This document shows positions 1 through 8,702 of a stretch of 64,000 nt of DNA, piece after piece. The DNA lies in NCBI GenBank assembly GCA_025350815.1, contig JANXXE010000143.1, positions 1-64,000 of the forward strand, read 5' to 3'. Source of the DNA: Myxococcales bacterium. Its GTDB lineage: Bacteria > Myxococcota_A > Polyangia > Fen-1088. Position 1 is the stretch's first letter. Each line of letters opens with the position of its first letter. The notes beneath the pieces were generated by a model. That model saw only the letters and a program-made list of their open reading frames with translations, was not told the DNA's origin and did not search any database. Made by a program: the position numbers and the translations under genes.

Positions 1-163
1 CCGCCCCGGCAACCGGGGGCGCGGAACAGGCCGGACTGGCCCCACCGCCCGGGTGTCCGCCATTCCCCGCCGCATCCTGGGCCGGGATTTGCCCGCCCGA
101 ATTTCCCGACACGCACTAGACTATTGGTGATCGAGCACCGAATCACTTTCCGGGAGAGATGGC

Positions 164-433
164 GTGAGCACTTTGGCACCTGATCAGCCCCGAGCACGGT
201 CAGTAGAATTTTCTGACGGTGAGCTGTGCGTCCACCTGGTCGACGGGCGGACGATTCAGGTGCCGCTGGAGTGGTTCCCGAAGCTGCGGGATGCGCCTGC
301 AGCCGACCTGCAGAAGTGGCGCCTCATCGGCCAGGGGGTGGGCATCCACTGGGAGAAGCTGGACGAGGACATCTCGGTCCGTGGTCTCCTCATGCCCGAA
401 GCGGCGGTGGCGACCACCCGCAAGAGCGCGTAG
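164..433 (+). CDS. DUF2442 domain-containing protein
   Basis: 89-aa ORF, GTG start with RBS-like gggagag; reads SVEFSDGELCVHLVDGRTIQVPLEWFPKL...RLIGQGVGIHWEKLDEDISVRGLL, typical of DUF2442. Confidence 0.85.
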   Translation: MSTLAPDQPRARSVEFSDGELCVHLVDGRTIQVPLEWFPKLRDAPAADLQKWRLIGQGVGIHWEKLDEDISVRGLLMPEAAVATTRKSA

Positions 434-682
434 CTCAGACCCGGTTCTTCTTCCGGCGGTAGTGCGGCATCGTGTCGTCGATGGCCTCGATGTCGGCCTG
501 GGCCTCGGCGCCGGCCTCGGCAGCCCAGCTACGTGCACCGACATTCCGAAGTATCCCGTACGCAACTGCGACACGCATAAGATCACCCAGGAATCCCCCC
601 GCGCTACCCTTGCTCCCCGACGACGACCAGCACTCTGGGAGAGCAAGCCAGAACCCAAGGTTCCTTCCGGGGAGGGAAAGCC

Positions 683-1108
683 ATGATCGTCAGGTGTATC
701 GGCAACTCTCCGACAATTATTACGGGCGAAGATGCGGCGAAGAACTTCGCCGAAAGTGTGAATCTGGACGAAATCGGACTGACGATCGGGCAGGACTACA
801 TGGTCTACGGCGTGATTCTAAGCGGTGGGTTCCCGTGGTTCCTTGTGACTGAGGAACCAGGGGACGAGTATCCGGTCCCCCACTTTGGTCAGTTCTTCGA
901 GGTTGTCGACGATCGGGTCCCGCCTGATTGGTCCCTCCACATGGCAGGAGGCAACACCGGTGGACCAGCCATCCTGCCGACCGCGTGGGCGCGAAATCCT
1001 GCGTTTCTTGAGAAACTTGTCGACGGTGTGCCCGAGGCTGTCGCTTCCTTCGGGCGCATGAAGGAGGACCTTTTGGCGTGGCACCGCGGCCAGGGCGAAA
1101 CGCAGTGA
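683..1108 (+). CDS. hypothetical protein
   Basis: 141-aa ORF with strong RBS (ggggaggg) 6 nt upstream of ATG; no family recognised. Confidence 0.6.
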   Translation: MIVRCIGNSPTIITGEDAAKNFAESVNLDEIGLTIGQDYMVYGVILSGGFPWFLVTEEPGDEYPVPHFGQFFEVVDDRVPPDWSLHMAGGNTGGPAILPTAWARNPAFLEKLVDGVPEAVASFGRMKEDLLAWHRGQGETQ

Positions 1109-1306
1109 TCGACGTGGGTCCTGCATCGCTCCGATCATGATGCCTTGGACGGCGTGATCGCGATGAGATGCCTGCCGGGCGTGTCCTTCCGACACGCGCC
1201 CGCGTCCGCCGCCAACACCGTCGCCGCCCAGCCCTCGGCCTACCTTCTTTTCTACAAAGTTGGCGCTTGCTGCGGGGATGTCGCCGTCGCTGGCTGCCGG
1301 CGACGA

Positions 1307-2338
1307 TCAGCGGGCCGGCTGCGCGGGGCGGTCGAAGCGGACGTCGTCGACGAACAGCACGTCCTCGACGTTCCAGGACGTCTGGATCAGCATGAAACCG
1401 ACGCGGTTGCCCGGCGGGATCGTCTGTGGCGCCACCGTCCGGCGCGGCGGGCGGAAATCGTCCACGGGGATCTCCAGGTGCATCCATCGTCCGGCCTGCA
1501 CATCGTCGACGCGGTGGTGGTAGGAGGCGCCCGAGGTGTCGTCGCTTAGCCACAGTTCGACCCAGGGTTTGGCCTGCTCAGTCGACTGTCCCAGCCAGTA
1601 GTCGAACGCGATCACGGTCCCGGGCACCTGATCGAAGATGCCGTCCTTGCGGTTTTCGATGCGCACGCCGACGATGTCGGGCCACTGGCTGTCGTCGGGC
1701 GCTTTGCGGGCCATCAGACAGAACCGGCTGGCGCCATGGGGCGGACAGCGGCGCGTGGGGGCGACGTGCCAGCCGGGCGCGCGGACGCCGTCTTCGAAAT
1801 CGAAGGCGTGGATGATTTCGCGCGGGCCAGTCACGGCGGGGGCTGGCGCGATCACGGTGCGGGGTACGGCAACGGGGGCGGCCGACGGCGCGGGTGTTAG
1901 CGGGGCCGTGGTCGTCAGGGTGCCCGGTCGCTGGGTGGGGGCGGTGCCTTTTGGGACATGCGCCAGCAACAGCCACCCGGCGGCGGCGGCGCAGGCGGCG
2001 CCGGTGATGCCCAGCCAGGCACGACTGCGGTGCACCCAGGTGGCCATGCGCTGGGCGACGCTGCGGCCCTCGATGCCCGCGGTGACCCGCGCCACGAATT
2101 CGTCGCGCGTTTGCTCGGCGGCCAGGCGGGCCGCTGTGGCCCGGACCCAGTCTTCGCCACCGCGCCGGGCCTGCAGGATACCGCGCATCCAGCCATCAAG
2201 GCGCGCGTCCTCCAGCAGTTCCCTGCGCAGGCCTTCGTCAGCCTCGGCCCGCGCCAACAGGGCGGTCAGTTCATTCTCTTCGACCGCCTCGCCGTCGAGG
2301 AAACGGGCCCACGTCCCATCGTTTGGTGTCTCGATCAT
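1307..2338 (-). CDS. putative anti-sigma factor, single TM, C-terminal beta-rich (laminin-G/CBM-like) domain
   Basis: Start refined to ATG at 2338, giving ATGA overlap with the ECF stop; N-terminal FLDGEAVEENELTALLARAEADEGLRRELLEDARLD, TM segment, C-terminal FDYWLGQ...DDVRFDRP. Confidence 0.75.
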   Translation of the reverse strand: MIETPNDGTWARFLDGEAVEENELTALLARAEADEGLRRELLEDARLDGWMRGILQARRGGEDWVRATAARLAAEQTRDEFVARVTAGIEGRSVAQRMATWVHRSRAWLGITGAACAAAAGWLLLAHVPKGTAPTQRPGTLTTTAPLTPAPSAAPVAVPRTVIAPAPAVTGPREIIHAFDFEDGVRAPGWHVAPTRRCPPHGASRFCLMARKAPDDSQWPDIVGVRIENRKDGIFDQVPGTVIAFDYWLGQSTEQAKPWVELWLSDDTSGASYHHRVDDVQAGRWMHLEIPVDDFRPPRRTVAPQTIPPGNRVGFMLIQTSWNVEDVLFVDDVRFDRPAQPAR

Positions 2339-2937
2339 GGCTCCCCCATTGCAAGTCGGCTTTCCATGCATTTGCGGACCGCCGACCGGACGCGCAGCAG
2401 ACTCATTCGCACGGCCCCGGGCGCGCGTTCTTCCTCGCGCGCGATGTCCACGGCCTTCTTCTGATCGACGTAATGAAGTTCCAGCAGCCGCGCGCTTTGT
2501 GGCGGCAGGCCGTCCAGGCAATCGTTCAGCGCCAGCAGTTGGCGTTCGCGTTCAACCAGGGGTTCCTCACCGTCGTCGTCCCCGGCAGTTTGCCAGGCCG
2601 TCAGCGTGGCCCACGCCCGGTCGAGGCCACTCGTGCGCAGGCGGACCACCTTGCGCAGGTGGTCCAGGGTGCGGTTGCGCGCGATGGCCAGCAGCCAGGC
2701 GCCGAAGGGTGCGTCGAACCGGTAGCTGCCGATGCGCTGGAAGGCACGCATGAACGCGTCCTGGCACAAATCATCGGCGATGGAACGGTCGCGGACGAAT
2801 CCGGCCACGTAGCCGCGCAGCCGCCCCTGATAGTGGCCCACCAAACGGGTGAAGGCCGCGACGTCACCGCGTTGCGACGCTGTTATCCAGGCACGCTCGT
2901 CGTCGTCGGTGGGCAGGGCGTTCAGGGTCATGGCCAT
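2335..2937 (-). CDS. ECF-family RNA polymerase sigma factor
   Basis: Region 2 DDLCQDAFMRAFQRIGSYRFDAPFGAWLLAIARNRTLDHLRK; region 4 LPPQSARLLELHYVDQKKAVDIAREEERAPGAVRMSLLRVRSAVRKCM. Confidence 0.92.
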   Translation of the reverse strand: MAMTLNALPTDDDERAWITASQRGDVAAFTRLVGHYQGRLRGYVAGFVRDRSIADDLCQDAFMRAFQRIGSYRFDAPFGAWLLAIARNRTLDHLRKVVRLRTSGLDRAWATLTAWQTAGDDDGEEPLVERERQLLALNDCLDGLPPQSARLLELHYVDQKKAVDIAREEERAPGAVRMSLLRVRSAVRKCMESRLAMGEP

Positions 2938-3012
2938 CTGACTTTACACCAGTCCGCCGCCCGGCCCGCGGTTCAGGTCGGTCGCAACGGTGATGGCCGT
3001 GGTTTTCATGGG

Positions 3013-3040
3013 TTCGCCCGACTTCGATTCGCCCGACTTC
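3013..3040. repeat. 13-bp perfect direct repeat, 15-bp period (TTCGCCCGACTTC x2)
   Basis: Read directly: ttcgcccgacttc-ga-ttcgcccgacttc in the divergent intergenic region. Confidence 0.8.
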
Positions 3041-3155
3041 CGGAAGACCCGGGGTCGTATTGTTGACGACCAGGGTCCCAAAACGTCACGGCACAATCCT
3101 TTTTTGTGACGACACCGCGCCACCCACGTCCTTCTCGCGTCACAAGGGAGGTCTC

Positions 3156-4124
3156 ATGCGATCAAGAACGCGCGCGCGGGCGCTGTGCCGTTGGACCACG
3201 GTTCCGATTTTGGCGTTCGGCCTGAACGCGTGCGCCGCGCCGGGTCGAACGCCCCTGCCGGACCCGGACCCCGGGGCGGTCGACGACACGCCGGCCGTCA
3301 CCCCGGATGCGTCGCGGCCCGTGCCGCCGGCGACCACCAAGTTCGATGCGCGGGCGATGGATCCGGATGTTGCACCCCGGGTGGAGGTTGACGCCCGTGT
3401 GGTCAGCCCAGGTGACGGCGCAATGGCCGAGGCGGCTGCCATGCCGTCCACGCCCCCGCCAGGTCCGGCGGGTTCCGGCTGCGCGGCGCTGCCGGCCGGC
3501 CAGTGCCTGGACTTCGAAAGTGGTCCGATTGCCGCGCCCTGGTCATACGGCAAGCAGGCCGCCGGCATGCGCATCGACAACGTGCATGCGCACAGCGGAA
3601 AAAGTGCGTTGCACGTGACACTGCCTGCAGGAATGGGCCCGCAGTACGGCTACAGCCTGGGCCGGACGCCCCCGACGAATACCGGCGTCCTTTTTGCGCG
3701 GATGTATTTCTACGCGCCGGCGGCATCGCCGGGCCACGCCATGTTGATCGAGGGCGACGGCGCGGACGGGTCCCAGTATCAGTTCAATATTTTGGGCAAA
3801 TCGTTCATCACCCTGGTCTACAAGGCCGCGCACCTGGGCATGAGTTCGTGCGGCGGCACCTGTGTCGACAAGGACAAGGCGACCGCCCCCATCGGCAAAT
3901 GGGTGTGCCTGGAAACCCAATTCGACGGCAAGACGGGCACGCCGGCCAAGGTGTTCGTCGACGGCGCGCAGTTGTCGTTGAATTACAACGGGCTGGAATA
4001 TCCCGTCGTGGGTTCCTTCCGTCGGATCAATTTCGGTTACGAATTGCACGTAGGCGTGCACAACGGCCTCGACGTGTGGATCGACGACGTCGCGGTCAGC
4101 ACCAGCCGCATCGGCTGCGACTAA
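3156..4124 (+). CDS. lipoprotein with Cip1-like / concanavalin-like carbohydrate-associated domain
   Basis: Start refined to ATG 3156 with RBS gggaggt; lipobox-like LNACA; CLDFESGPIAAPWSYGK...GVLFARMYFYAPA...VDGAQL...IDDVAVS pattern. Confidence 0.7.
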   Translation: MRSRTRARALCRWTTVPILAFGLNACAAPGRTPLPDPDPGAVDDTPAVTPDASRPVPPATTKFDARAMDPDVAPRVEVDARVVSPGDGAMAEAAAMPSTPPPGPAGSGCAALPAGQCLDFESGPIAAPWSYGKQAAGMRIDNVHAHSGKSALHVTLPAGMGPQYGYSLGRTPPTNTGVLFARMYFYAPAASPGHAMLIEGDGADGSQYQFNILGKSFITLVYKAAHLGMSSCGGTCVDKDKATAPIGKWVCLETQFDGKTGTPAKVFVDGAQLSLNYNGLEYPVVGSFRRINFGYELHVGVHNGLDVWIDDVAVSTSRIGCD

Positions 4125-4393
4125 CTTTAGGAGCGTGTCGGCACGGCATGCAGTCGGCCTTCCGTTCGTGACATTTTTCGCGCGTTTCTAGGTCCGCGCA
4201 GGCAACAGCGCTGCAAGGGGTGGCCGTCCACGCAGAGGTTTTTTGTCAGGCGCGGGGCAAGGTGTCAACATCGCGCCCGGTGCAACCTTTGAACGCGCGG
4301 ATTGTGAGTGAGGGCTTTGCCCTCGCGCTGCGCACGTACCCGCGGCCCCGCGCAGTGGCGGTGTGTCAACCGGGCCGTGCGGGGACGTAGCTC

Positions 4394-5959
4394 GTGGCTG
4401 ACTACGAGAAGACCCAGTCACAAAAGGCAGAGAAGGGCCACTTCCCCCTCCTGCGGGCACAGACCCCTGCCGTCGGTATTTCGCGCTACGAGGACCTGGA
4501 AGGTGGCAAGGGACGCGAGGTCTTCTTTCGTCCCATGCGCTACGGTCTGTCCGATTTGGGCTCGCTTCAGCCTGTGGCGCGGATCATCCGCCAGGGACAG
4601 ACCTACGAATGTCGGGTTGTAGACGTTTCCCAGAACGGCGTGGCGTTTCGAACACCAACTGCGCTCATCCTGAAAACGGGCGAGGTATTGGACAATGTGA
4701 CGGTTAGCTTCGATCAGCACGAAGCATACTGTGGTGGTGCGAAGGTCGTGTCACTTCGAGATCTGAACGGCGAACGTGTCGTTGGTGTTTCCTTCAGCGA
4801 CGCCCTTATGAGCATCGAAGACGTCCTCGTCATGCGCGACGTGAAAGCCTGGGGCGGCGAGGGTGCCAGTGGCCTGGGTTTGGCTGGGCGGCCGTGGCAT
4901 ACCCCCGGACACGACCACTTCAAGGCTCTTGTTGCGGAGCTAAGGCTGTTTTTGGAGGATGCACAGAAACAATTCTCCGCCCTTGAGGCCACGTTGCCCT
5001 TTCAGGTTGTACATGGGGATCTTGATTCGCCAGCCCGAAGGGCGCTGATTCATCGCGTTCGTACTGAATTTGTCCCACCCGTCATCCGCTACACCGAACA
5101 AGCAGACGCTGCCTTGCGCCACGCCTCACCCGAAGAGGCTCATGCTCTCCGGGAGTACTCGCTTCGTCAGATACATGAGTTCCTGATGCTGTCGCCACTC
5201 ATGGCTCGTGCCCGCTACAAACCCCTCGGATACCCGGGCGACTTTCAGGTTATGCGCTTCATCTACGAGAGGGAGTTCGAGGGTGCCACCCTGTTTGGCA
5301 AGGCCCTGACCCTTGCATTCACCGAGACCGCCGCGGCCCGTGGCGTAAAGAATCGCAAGGATTTTATCAAGTCCGAGATATTGCAGCGAATAGATTCCCA
5401 CAAAGGGTCGTCGCCAATTCGCATCCTTTCCATCGCCGCCGGTCCGGCCCAGGAAGTCTTCGAGCTTCTAAATGAATTGCCGCAACTTGCATCGCCCATT
5501 GAAGTTGTCCTTTTTGACCAGGAAGAACAGGCCCTTGGTTACGCTTATACGCGTCTCAAACGCCTGACGGAAAGGCGGTGGCCCAAGGCCGTAAAGGTTG
5601 TTTACCGTTACGACACTATAAAGCGCCTTTTGGTTGATCGTCAGATCTTTAGGGATTTCGGTGCCTTTGATATCGTGTTTTCGTGTGGCTTGTTCGATTA
5701 CCTCCAGTCTGCCACGGCCGCCAAGCTCTGTCGGAATCTGTTCTCGTGCGTTGGTGCTGCGGGCAGTCTCTACGCTGGAAACATGGTGCCGCAGCATCCG
5801 ACTCGCTGGTTGATGGAGCACCACCTGGACTGGTTCCTGGTCTATAAAACGCACGAAGAGATGCTGTCATTTGCTCGAAAAGCGGTTCCCAAGGCCGAAG
5901 CGGCCATTGTCGGAGATAGTCTCGGTGTCAATCCCTTCGTCCGCATCGTTCAGGATTGA
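4394..5959 (+). CDS. PilZ-like domain + SAM-dependent methyltransferase, PhcB-type (3-hydroxy fatty acid methyl ester synthase family)
   Basis: N-terminal VVDVSQNGVAF PilZ-like motif; C-terminal ILSIAAGPAQEVFELL...VVLFDQEEQALGYAYTRLK, preceded by RYKPLGYPGDFQVMRFIYEREFEGATLFGKAL, typical of proteins annotated as EF 3-hydroxypalmitic acid methyl ester biosynthesis proteins. Confidence 0.75.
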   Translation: MADYEKTQSQKAEKGHFPLLRAQTPAVGISRYEDLEGGKGREVFFRPMRYGLSDLGSLQPVARIIRQGQTYECRVVDVSQNGVAFRTPTALILKTGEVLDNVTVSFDQHEAYCGGAKVVSLRDLNGERVVGVSFSDALMSIEDVLVMRDVKAWGGEGASGLGLAGRPWHTPGHDHFKALVAELRLFLEDAQKQFSALEATLPFQVVHGDLDSPARRALIHRVRTEFVPPVIRYTEQADAALRHASPEEAHALREYSLRQIHEFLMLSPLMARARYKPLGYPGDFQVMRFIYEREFEGATLFGKALTLAFTETAAARGVKNRKDFIKSEILQRIDSHKGSSPIRILSIAAGPAQEVFELLNELPQLASPIEVVLFDQEEQALGYAYTRLKRLTERRWPKAVKVVYRYDTIKRLLVDRQIFRDFGAFDIVFSCGLFDYLQSATAAKLCRNLFSCVGAAGSLYAGNMVPQHPTRWLMEHHLDWFLVYKTHEEMLSFARKAVPKAEAAIVGDSLGVNPFVRIVQD

Positions 5960-8648
5960 GGCCCCCGGCCCCGTAGGACTGGACAAACGCTGGTCGGCTT
6001 GGCGTCTGGACCGCAATCGCCGTGGCATGAGAACCGCGTTGTGGATTGGCGCCATTCTTTATCCCGCCTTTGGCGTCCTTGATTCTCTGTTGGCCCCGCG
6101 AAATGCCCGACCAGCGCTCTATGCGATGCGCGTAACCTTCACGGTCGTCACGCTGATTCTGTTCAGAGTAATTCGAAAGCCGTTTTTCGAGCGCCATTCT
6201 CATGCGCTGTCCGCCGGATACATATTGTTGGCGTCGTTGGGAATAAGCGTGATGACGGTGTTCATGGGCGGATTATCATCGCCATACTATGCGGGGCTAT
6301 CTTTGGCCATGGTTGCCACAGGATTGCTTTTTGTTTGGCCAGCGCCAGTGGTCGTTGTGACATGCGCTTCCATTGTCGCCGCGTTCATTGTTCCCAATAT
6401 AGTCGTTGGGGCCATAGGCAATGTACAGACCGCCGTATCCAATATGTTCTTCCTGGTGTCGACTGCGATTATCGCATGTGCGGGGCAGATCGTGATGTTT
6501 GCGTCATCGCAAGCCCAGGTTCGCAATCAGATTGTCGTCGAGGAGACCAAGTCCAGGTTAGAAGATGCCCACGCGCAGTTGCAACAACTCGACAAGATCA
6601 AGTCCCAGTTCTTCGCCAACGTCACCCATGAACTGCGAACGCCTCTGACAATGATACTGGCGCCACTGGAAAACATGTTGGCGGGGGATTTCGGCCCGCT
6701 TCAGCCCACGCAGCGTGCCTATCTGGAGGCCAATTGGCGCAACGGGATCCGCCTTCTGAAGCTGATCAATGACTTGCTTGATCTTGCAAAAATAGAAGAG
6801 GGCTTCTTGCGACTTCGAACCGAACAGACAGATTTCGTCCCGTTGCTCAATGAAGTTATCGAATACGCCCGGCCACTGGCGGCGCGCAAGAATCTGTCCC
6901 TCGACCTCGATGTCCAGAATGCCGCGCCCGATCTGCATCTTGATCTCGAAAAGCTGGAGCGGGTCCTGGTCAACCTGATCTCGAACGCCCTGAAGTTCAC
7001 CGAAACCGGGGGCGTCAAGGTCGTGCTGGACTGTGATGACGTGGAAGCCCGCGTGGCCATCGAAGACACCGGGATTGGTATTCCCCACGACCGCATCGGT
7101 GCTGTTTTTGAGCGCTTCAATCAGGGGGATGCCACGGTTACCCGACGTTACGGCGGCACTGGTATCGGTCTTGCGTTCGCGCGTGAGATCGTAGAAATGC
7201 ATGGCGGCCGCATCTCCGTTACCAGCACGCCGGGTCAGGGCAGCCGGTTCGTGATTCACCTGCGTCGGGGCGCGGACCACATTCCCGCCGGGATCCGTGA
7301 TCGACGCCAGTCCGGCACCGGCGGTCACGAACTGAAGCGCACTGAGGACCAAGAGCCGCGTGAGTGGGCCATCCGTCTGCAACGCCAGGATGCCTATCGT
7401 TTTTGCGAAATTGGTCTTGTGACCGAGCGCCGACTGGTGCCGCGCGGTTCCAGTCCGGAAAAGCCGACCCGCGTTCTGGTCGTCGAGGATAATTTCGAGA
7501 TCCTGTCCCTGATTCAACTGCAGTTGCGCGACCACTATGCCGTTTACGTTGCGCAAAACGGCAAGATTGGGCTGGACCTTGCGCGTCGCGACCTTCCCGA
7601 CGTGATTGTCAGCGACTTTACGATGCCAGAAATGGACGGCCTCAGCATGCTGCGCGCCTTGCGAGCTGATCCGAAGACCGCCGAAATACCGTTCATTTTG
7701 TTGACGGCGCGCAATCAACTGGCGGACCGCCTTTCAGCGCGCGAGTCCGGCGCTGATATCTATCTGAGCAAGCCATTCAGTCCCCGTGAGCTTGAAGCTT
7801 CGGTGCGACAGTTGCTCGAAAAAAAAGGACGACAGGTGGGTCACCTCATTCGCGCCCACGTCGAGGGCCTAGAGGCGATCAGCGCCGGTCTTGCCCACGA
7901 AATTCATAATCCACTGAACTACATCAAAAATTCGCACGCTCTGATCGTGGAGAACGTGGCCAAGTTGCGCGAGCTGACGGCCGAAAGGACGGCAGATACG
8001 GCAGACACGGAGCGCTCTGCATCCGTCAAGCGCGCCCAGGAGAAGATCGCGCGCGTGGTGGGGACCGCCAGCCGCGGCATAGAACGCATCGAAAACGTGG
8101 TGGCCCTGGTTCGCCGTTACGCCCGCGAGGGCTACCCGAGTGAGCCGTCGGATGTGCGACTGGACGACACCATAAGGGATGTTGTGGCCCTTATTGCCCC
8201 AAGGGGCGACCAGGAATGCGCATTGACGCTAGATCTCGGCGCGGCCGATACCATCGTTCGCTGCATCCCGGAGGAACTCAGCCAATCTATTCGTGCCCTT
8301 GTTCAGAACGGGTTGGACTCGGTCGGTGTTTCGTCCGGTAAGGTTCTGGTGCGAACCCGACCGGAAGGCGGCAAGGTGCTTTTCGAGGTGCGCGACGATG
8401 GGCCAGGAATCGCGCCGGCGAATCTCAACAAGATCTTCACGCCCTTCTTCACCACGAAGCAAGGCAGCGGCATGGGCCTGGGCCTCGCCATCGTTCACCG
8501 CGTGATCCACGCAGCCGGGGGAACCGTGAAGGTCAGCTCGGTGCCCCACCAGGAAACTGTCTTCTGCGTCGAGTTACCCGTGGTTGCGCCCGAAGGGGTC
8601 ACCATCGCCGGGGCGTCTGTGGGCGCGGGTGATGGCGCACGGCGATAA
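5871..8648 (+). CDS. hybrid sensor kinase: 6TM sensor - HisKA/HATPase - REC - HisKA/HATPase (PhcS-PhcR-like fusion)
   Basis: FFANVTHELRTPLTMI / LVNLISNALKFTE / DTGIGIP / GGTGIGLAFA; REC VLVVEDN...IVSDFTMPEMDG...LTAR...SKPF; second kinase ISAGLAHEIHNPLNYIKN / VRDDGPGI / GSGMGLGLAIV. Start ambiguous: TTG 5871, an in-frame GTG near 5925, or ATG 6027. Confidence 0.88.
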   Translation: MLEKRFPRPKRPLSEIVSVSIPSSASFRIEAPGPVGLDKRWSAWRLDRNRRGMRTALWIGAILYPAFGVLDSLLAPRNARPALYAMRVTFTVVTLILFRVIRKPFFERHSHALSAGYILLASLGISVMTVFMGGLSSPYYAGLSLAMVATGLLFVWPAPVVVVTCASIVAAFIVPNIVVGAIGNVQTAVSNMFFLVSTAIIACAGQIVMFASSQAQVRNQIVVEETKSRLEDAHAQLQQLDKIKSQFFANVTHELRTPLTMILAPLENMLAGDFGPLQPTQRAYLEANWRNGIRLLKLINDLLDLAKIEEGFLRLRTEQTDFVPLLNEVIEYARPLAARKNLSLDLDVQNAAPDLHLDLEKLERVLVNLISNALKFTETGGVKVVLDCDDVEARVAIEDTGIGIPHDRIGAVFERFNQGDATVTRRYGGTGIGLAFAREIVEMHGGRISVTSTPGQGSRFVIHLRRGADHIPAGIRDRRQSGTGGHELKRTEDQEPREWAIRLQRQDAYRFCEIGLVTERRLVPRGSSPEKPTRVLVVEDNFEILSLIQLQLRDHYAVYVAQNGKIGLDLARRDLPDVIVSDFTMPEMDGLSMLRALRADPKTAEIPFILLTARNQLADRLSARESGADIYLSKPFSPRELEASVRQLLEKKGRQVGHLIRAHVEGLEAISAGLAHEIHNPLNYIKNSHALIVENVAKLRELTAERTADTADTERSASVKRAQEKIARVVGTASRGIERIENVVALVRRYAREGYPSEPSDVRLDDTIRDVVALIAPRGDQECALTLDLGAADTIVRCIPEELSQSIRALVQNGLDSVGVSSGKVLVRTRPEGGKVLFEVRDDGPGIAPANLNKIFTPFFTTKQGSGMGLGLAIVHRVIHAAGGTVKVSSVPHQETVFCVELPVVAPEGVTIAGASVGAGDGARR

Positions 8649-8702
8649 GGTTGGTTTCCCGGACGGCCGCTGATTTAAAGCGCGGGTTCAACCGATGGTG
8701 AT

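Noticed and set aside
1178-1200. GGCGTGTC/GACACGC hairpin downstream of the hypothetical gene
   Set aside because: Short stem with no U tract; common by chance in GC-rich DNA.
720-1553. 277-aa Arg-rich minus-strand ORF
   Set aside because: Out-of-frame, Arg/Pro-rich shadow of 683-1108 and the anti-sigma gene.
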